A stretch of DNA of 64,000 nt from Phenylobacterium sp. GTDB lineage: Bacteria; Pseudomonadota; Alphaproteobacteria; Caulobacterales; Caulobacteraceae. Location: the NCBI GenBank assembly GCA_018001015.1, contig JAGNIV010000006.1, positions 105,896 to 169,895 of the forward strand, written 5' to 3'. Positions 62,198-64,000 of the stretch are shown here, piece by piece. Made by a program: the position numbers and the translations under genes. Each line of letters opens with the position of its first letter. The first letter of the stretch is position 1. The notes below the pieces were generated by a model, which ran no database searches, was not told the DNA's origin, and was given only the letters and a program-made list of their open reading frames with translations.

Positions 62198-63499
62198 TCA
62201 GGGTCGCAGCGGCGGCCAGTCCGGCATGGCGATCTTGACCGGCCGACCCGTCTCGGTGGTGGCCAGGTGCAGCAGGAAGCTGGCGATCCCCGCCGCCCCC
62301 TGCATGTAGCCGGTCTGGGCCTCGATGAAGTCGGGCTGTGTGCGATGCTCGGCCTGGCGCCAGAGACGGCGGCCGTCGGCGGCCTCGGAGCGGTCCTCGA
62401 TCACCACGGCGCAACGACGGGCCAGATCGGCATAGGCTCCGTCGCCGGTGCGGGCGGACATCAGCAGGGCGAACTCGCCGATCCCGGCGTCGCCGCAGCA
62501 CTGGCCGTGATTGTTCCACAGTCCCTTGGAGCGGGTCTCAGGCGCGCCGGTGGCCAGCAGCCCCTCCACCAGGGCGCGGGCTTCGTCGAGCCAGACCTGT
62601 TCCCCCGTGATGTCAAAGAGTTCGATCAGCAGCCGGCCGGTGCCGGCCGGTCCATGACAGGCGCCGAGATAGAAGAACGGCTTGGCCGGATCCTCGGTAT
62701 GGCAGACCAGCTTGCCTGAGCCGAAGGTGGTGGCCCGGCTCAGGGTGTAGCGGGCCGCCTCGCGCGCGGCGTCGAGATAGCGGGCCTCGCCGGTGGCGCG
62801 ATGCAGTTGCAGCAGGAAATAGCCCACCCCGGCGCCGCCATGAGCGAAGTTGGGCGCCGTGAACGGGAACGGCATGTCCGACATCATCCGCCAGCGCAGC
62901 CCATCGGGATCAGTCTCGGCGACCTCCAGCAGGCGCTCTCCCACCGCCACCGCCCAGGCCAGGGCCTGGGGATGGACTTCATTCTGATGCGCGTAGAGCA
63001 GGACCAGGCCCGCGCCCGCCGCCCCCACCGACTGATCGTAAATCTCGCGGTCGCCGGTGAACCCGGTGATGTCGGAAAACGGCATGGGTTCGATCCAGCC
63101 GATTCCGGCGCCCACCTCGACGGCCTGGTCGCGCATCTTCTGGAGGCAGCGCGACGCGGCCTGCGCGAAGTCCGCCCGCCCGCTGGCCCGCGCCAGTTCG
63201 TTCATGGCGAAGGCGTAGCCCGGCCAGCCCGTGGCGGGGCTGACCGACAGGCTGTCCTTGGAGGTCAGGTAGGCCATCACCTCCTCGCCGGCCTCCACCG
63301 CCTCGGCCAGGGCCTCGGAGTCCATGCCGGCGGCATGGAGCTCCAGCAGCAGCAGGATGACGCCGCAGGCGCCGTGATAGAGGCTGTAGTCACCCCGGGC
63401 GTCGGCCGCGTCGGTCCGCCGCCACTTGGCGCGGCCCTCCATGCGCTGGGCCCGGATGAAGGCCATGGCTTCGAGAGCGGCTGACATGTGGTCGGTCAT
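62198..63499 (-). CDS. LanC-like protein with CCG zinc motif
   Basis: The 433-residue protein has the (alpha/alpha) toroid of lanthionine synthetase C proteins, with Gly-rich turns at YHGACG (41-46), SVGAAGAG (157-164), HGGAGVG (220-226), ACHGPAGTG (280-288), QCCGDAGIG (333-341) and MQGAAG (399-404). The zinc ligands would be Cys281 and Cys334-Cys335; the second site reads Cys-Cys-Gly, not Cys-His-Gly. No dehydratase (LanB/LanM) gene is nearby. It starts at ATG 63499 behind a GAGGGGGAAACGAG leader. It could cyclise a peptide, add glutathione like LanCL, or be structural. Confidence 0.85.
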   Translation of the reverse strand: MTDHMSAALEAMAFIRAQRMEGRAKWRRTDAADARGDYSLYHGACGVILLLLELHAAGMDSEALAEAVEAGEEVMAYLTSKDSLSVSPATGWPGYAFAMNELARASGRADFAQAASRCLQKMRDQAVEVGAGIGWIEPMPFSDITGFTGDREIYDQSVGAAGAGLVLLYAHQNEVHPQALAWAVAVGERLLEVAETDPDGLRWRMMSDMPFPFTAPNFAHGGAGVGYFLLQLHRATGEARYLDAAREAARYTLSRATTFGSGKLVCHTEDPAKPFFYLGACHGPAGTGRLLIELFDITGEQVWLDEARALVEGLLATGAPETRSKGLWNNHGQCCGDAGIGEFALLMSARTGDGAYADLARRCAVVIEDRSEAADGRRLWRQAEHRTQPDFIEAQTGYMQGAAGIASFLLHLATTETGRPVKIAMPDWPPLRP

Positions 63500-63564
63500 T
63501 TCTCGTTTCCCCCTCGTGGGCGTTGGCCGCCCTTCCGGTGATTGGTCATTGGCGACAAGGTGCG

Positions 63565-63873
63565 TCAAGGTCCGCCTATCGGCTTTGGGAGCAGGAGGCT
63601 GGTGGCGCAGGACACCGCGATCGCCCGGGGCCCGAGATCGCCGCCAGCGCCCCCGGCCAGCAGGTCTCCACCCGGCTTCCACAACTTAAAACTGCAATCA
63701 AGATCACCGAGTTCCGCAAAGCTCTCCGACAGCCCCTGGGCCACTTCCTCGAAGCACCGGCTGTGGCTGCAGCCCGGCGGACTGACGATCCAGATGCAGT
63801 AACCGCCGTCGGCCGGTTGAATCAGAGACACAGGCGACAGGCCCCAGCAGCAGATGATCGCCGTTTCCACCAC
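63565..63873 (-). pseudogene. gene remnant cut by an IS end, upstream of the LanC-like gene
   Basis: A 102-codon frame ends at 63565 and has its first possible start (GTG 63873) right at the IS junction at 63874/63875, with an in-frame stop just inside the IS and no ribosome-binding site. The peptide (GGYCIWIVSPPGCSHSRCFEEV, then GLSESFAELG in parts) looks like the N-terminal part of a longer protein, possibly a glycosyltransferase-like group; the Cys-rich tail SCATSLLLPKP may be out of frame. It is likely a truncated gene. It is not convincing as a RiPP precursor, though it lies on the same strand just before the LanC-like gene. Confidence 0.5.
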
Positions 63874-63874
63874 T

Positions 63875-64000
63875 TGTCAAACGGCGCGCAAAAGCGACCC
63901 CCGATCGGCGTCCAAGATTGACCCCTCTGGCGCTGGGGGTTGCAGTCGCCCGGCGGCGTAGCGCGGAGCCCTCGCGTAGCGCAGCGCGTAGCCGACGGGC
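63875..64000. mobile_element. end of an IS21-family element, running off the window
   Basis: The sequence starts with TGTCAA and has two subterminal direct repeat units, CGGCGCGCAAAAGCGACCCC and CGGCGTCCAAGATTGACCCC, the arrangement of transposase-binding repeats at IS21-family ends. Only about 126 bp are inside the window, so transposase genes istA/istB are not seen. The junction abuts a gene remnant. Outward-facing TTGACA at 63880-63875 could act as a -35 box for the minus-strand genes. Confidence 0.7.

Noticed and set aside
63565-63873. Lanthipeptide precursor for the LanC-like protein
   Set aside because: The frame starts at the IS junction without a ribosome-binding site and reads like part of a larger protein. 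GG and Ser/Cys residues in the tail alone are weak evidence.

Overview
The window (64 kb, very GC-rich, strong G/C third-codon bias) is chromosomal sequence of an alphaproteobacterium of the order Caulobacterales, most like Phenylobacterium or Caulobacter. The order-level call rests on a fliX gene divergent from flgI with dksA next to fliX, a FlbY-like gene behind flgI, a DipM-type LysM/LytM protein beside pcm-surE, and a LexA box of the alphaproteobacterial GTTC-N7-GTTC form. No tRNA, rRNA, CRISPR array or prophage was seen. The only mobile DNA is one end of an IS21-type element at the right edge.

Layout. 1-4000: a cut DJ-1/PfpI gene, a tiny membrane protein, DUF6880, and a glyoxalase I / aldo-keto reductase pair. 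4242-8579: an RND efflux adaptor and permease. 8773-11924: GFA-domain protein, Atm1-type ABC exporter, lipoprotein. 12028-15778: LOG-family hydrolase, DUF6665, lipoprotein, NAD synthetase. 15889-18934: dksA, fliX and the flgI-rod-binding-flbY flagellar operon with a sigma-54 promoter and a FlbD-type palindrome. 19451-20622: FMN riboswitch, RibH2-type lumazine synthase, thioesterase. 20908-30811: accessory metabolism and transport (YghU, NhaA, an ArsR cassette, an MFS transporter, an ABC-F protein, an oxygenase, a dipeptidase, an SDR/crotonase pair). 30998-36981: uvrA with SOS box, GST, a membrane protein, trmFO.

36985-41804 holds yajC-secD-secF followed by homologues of two mitochondrial complex I assembly factors (NDUFAF3-like and NDUFAF6-like) and a PuuD-like membrane protein. 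From 54112 down to 42798 a run of twelve minus-strand genes links dNTP turnover (dgt), SPOR protein, nagZ, scpA-scpB, tatA-tatB-tatC, serS, surE, pcm and dipM, that is cell-envelope, chromosome-segregation and protein-export functions with many 4-nt stop/start overlaps. 54193-59550 carries erpA, an ArsR/SRPBCC pair, xthA, small envelope proteins, DUF2145 and NnrU. 59696-63499 carries a racemase, ilvD and a LanC-like protein.

Notable signals: a stand-alone LanC-like protein with a Cys-Cys-Gly zinc motif like that of the promiscuous ProcM-type lanthipeptide synthetases; an IS21-type end beside a gene remnant just upstream of it; three copies of one ~95-bp palindromic repeat, each exactly at a convergent gene junction, one of which supplies the C-terminus and stop codon of an ABC-F protein; two ArsR genes each with a palindrome over its own start codon; and an RND permease lacking part of the usual proton-relay residues.
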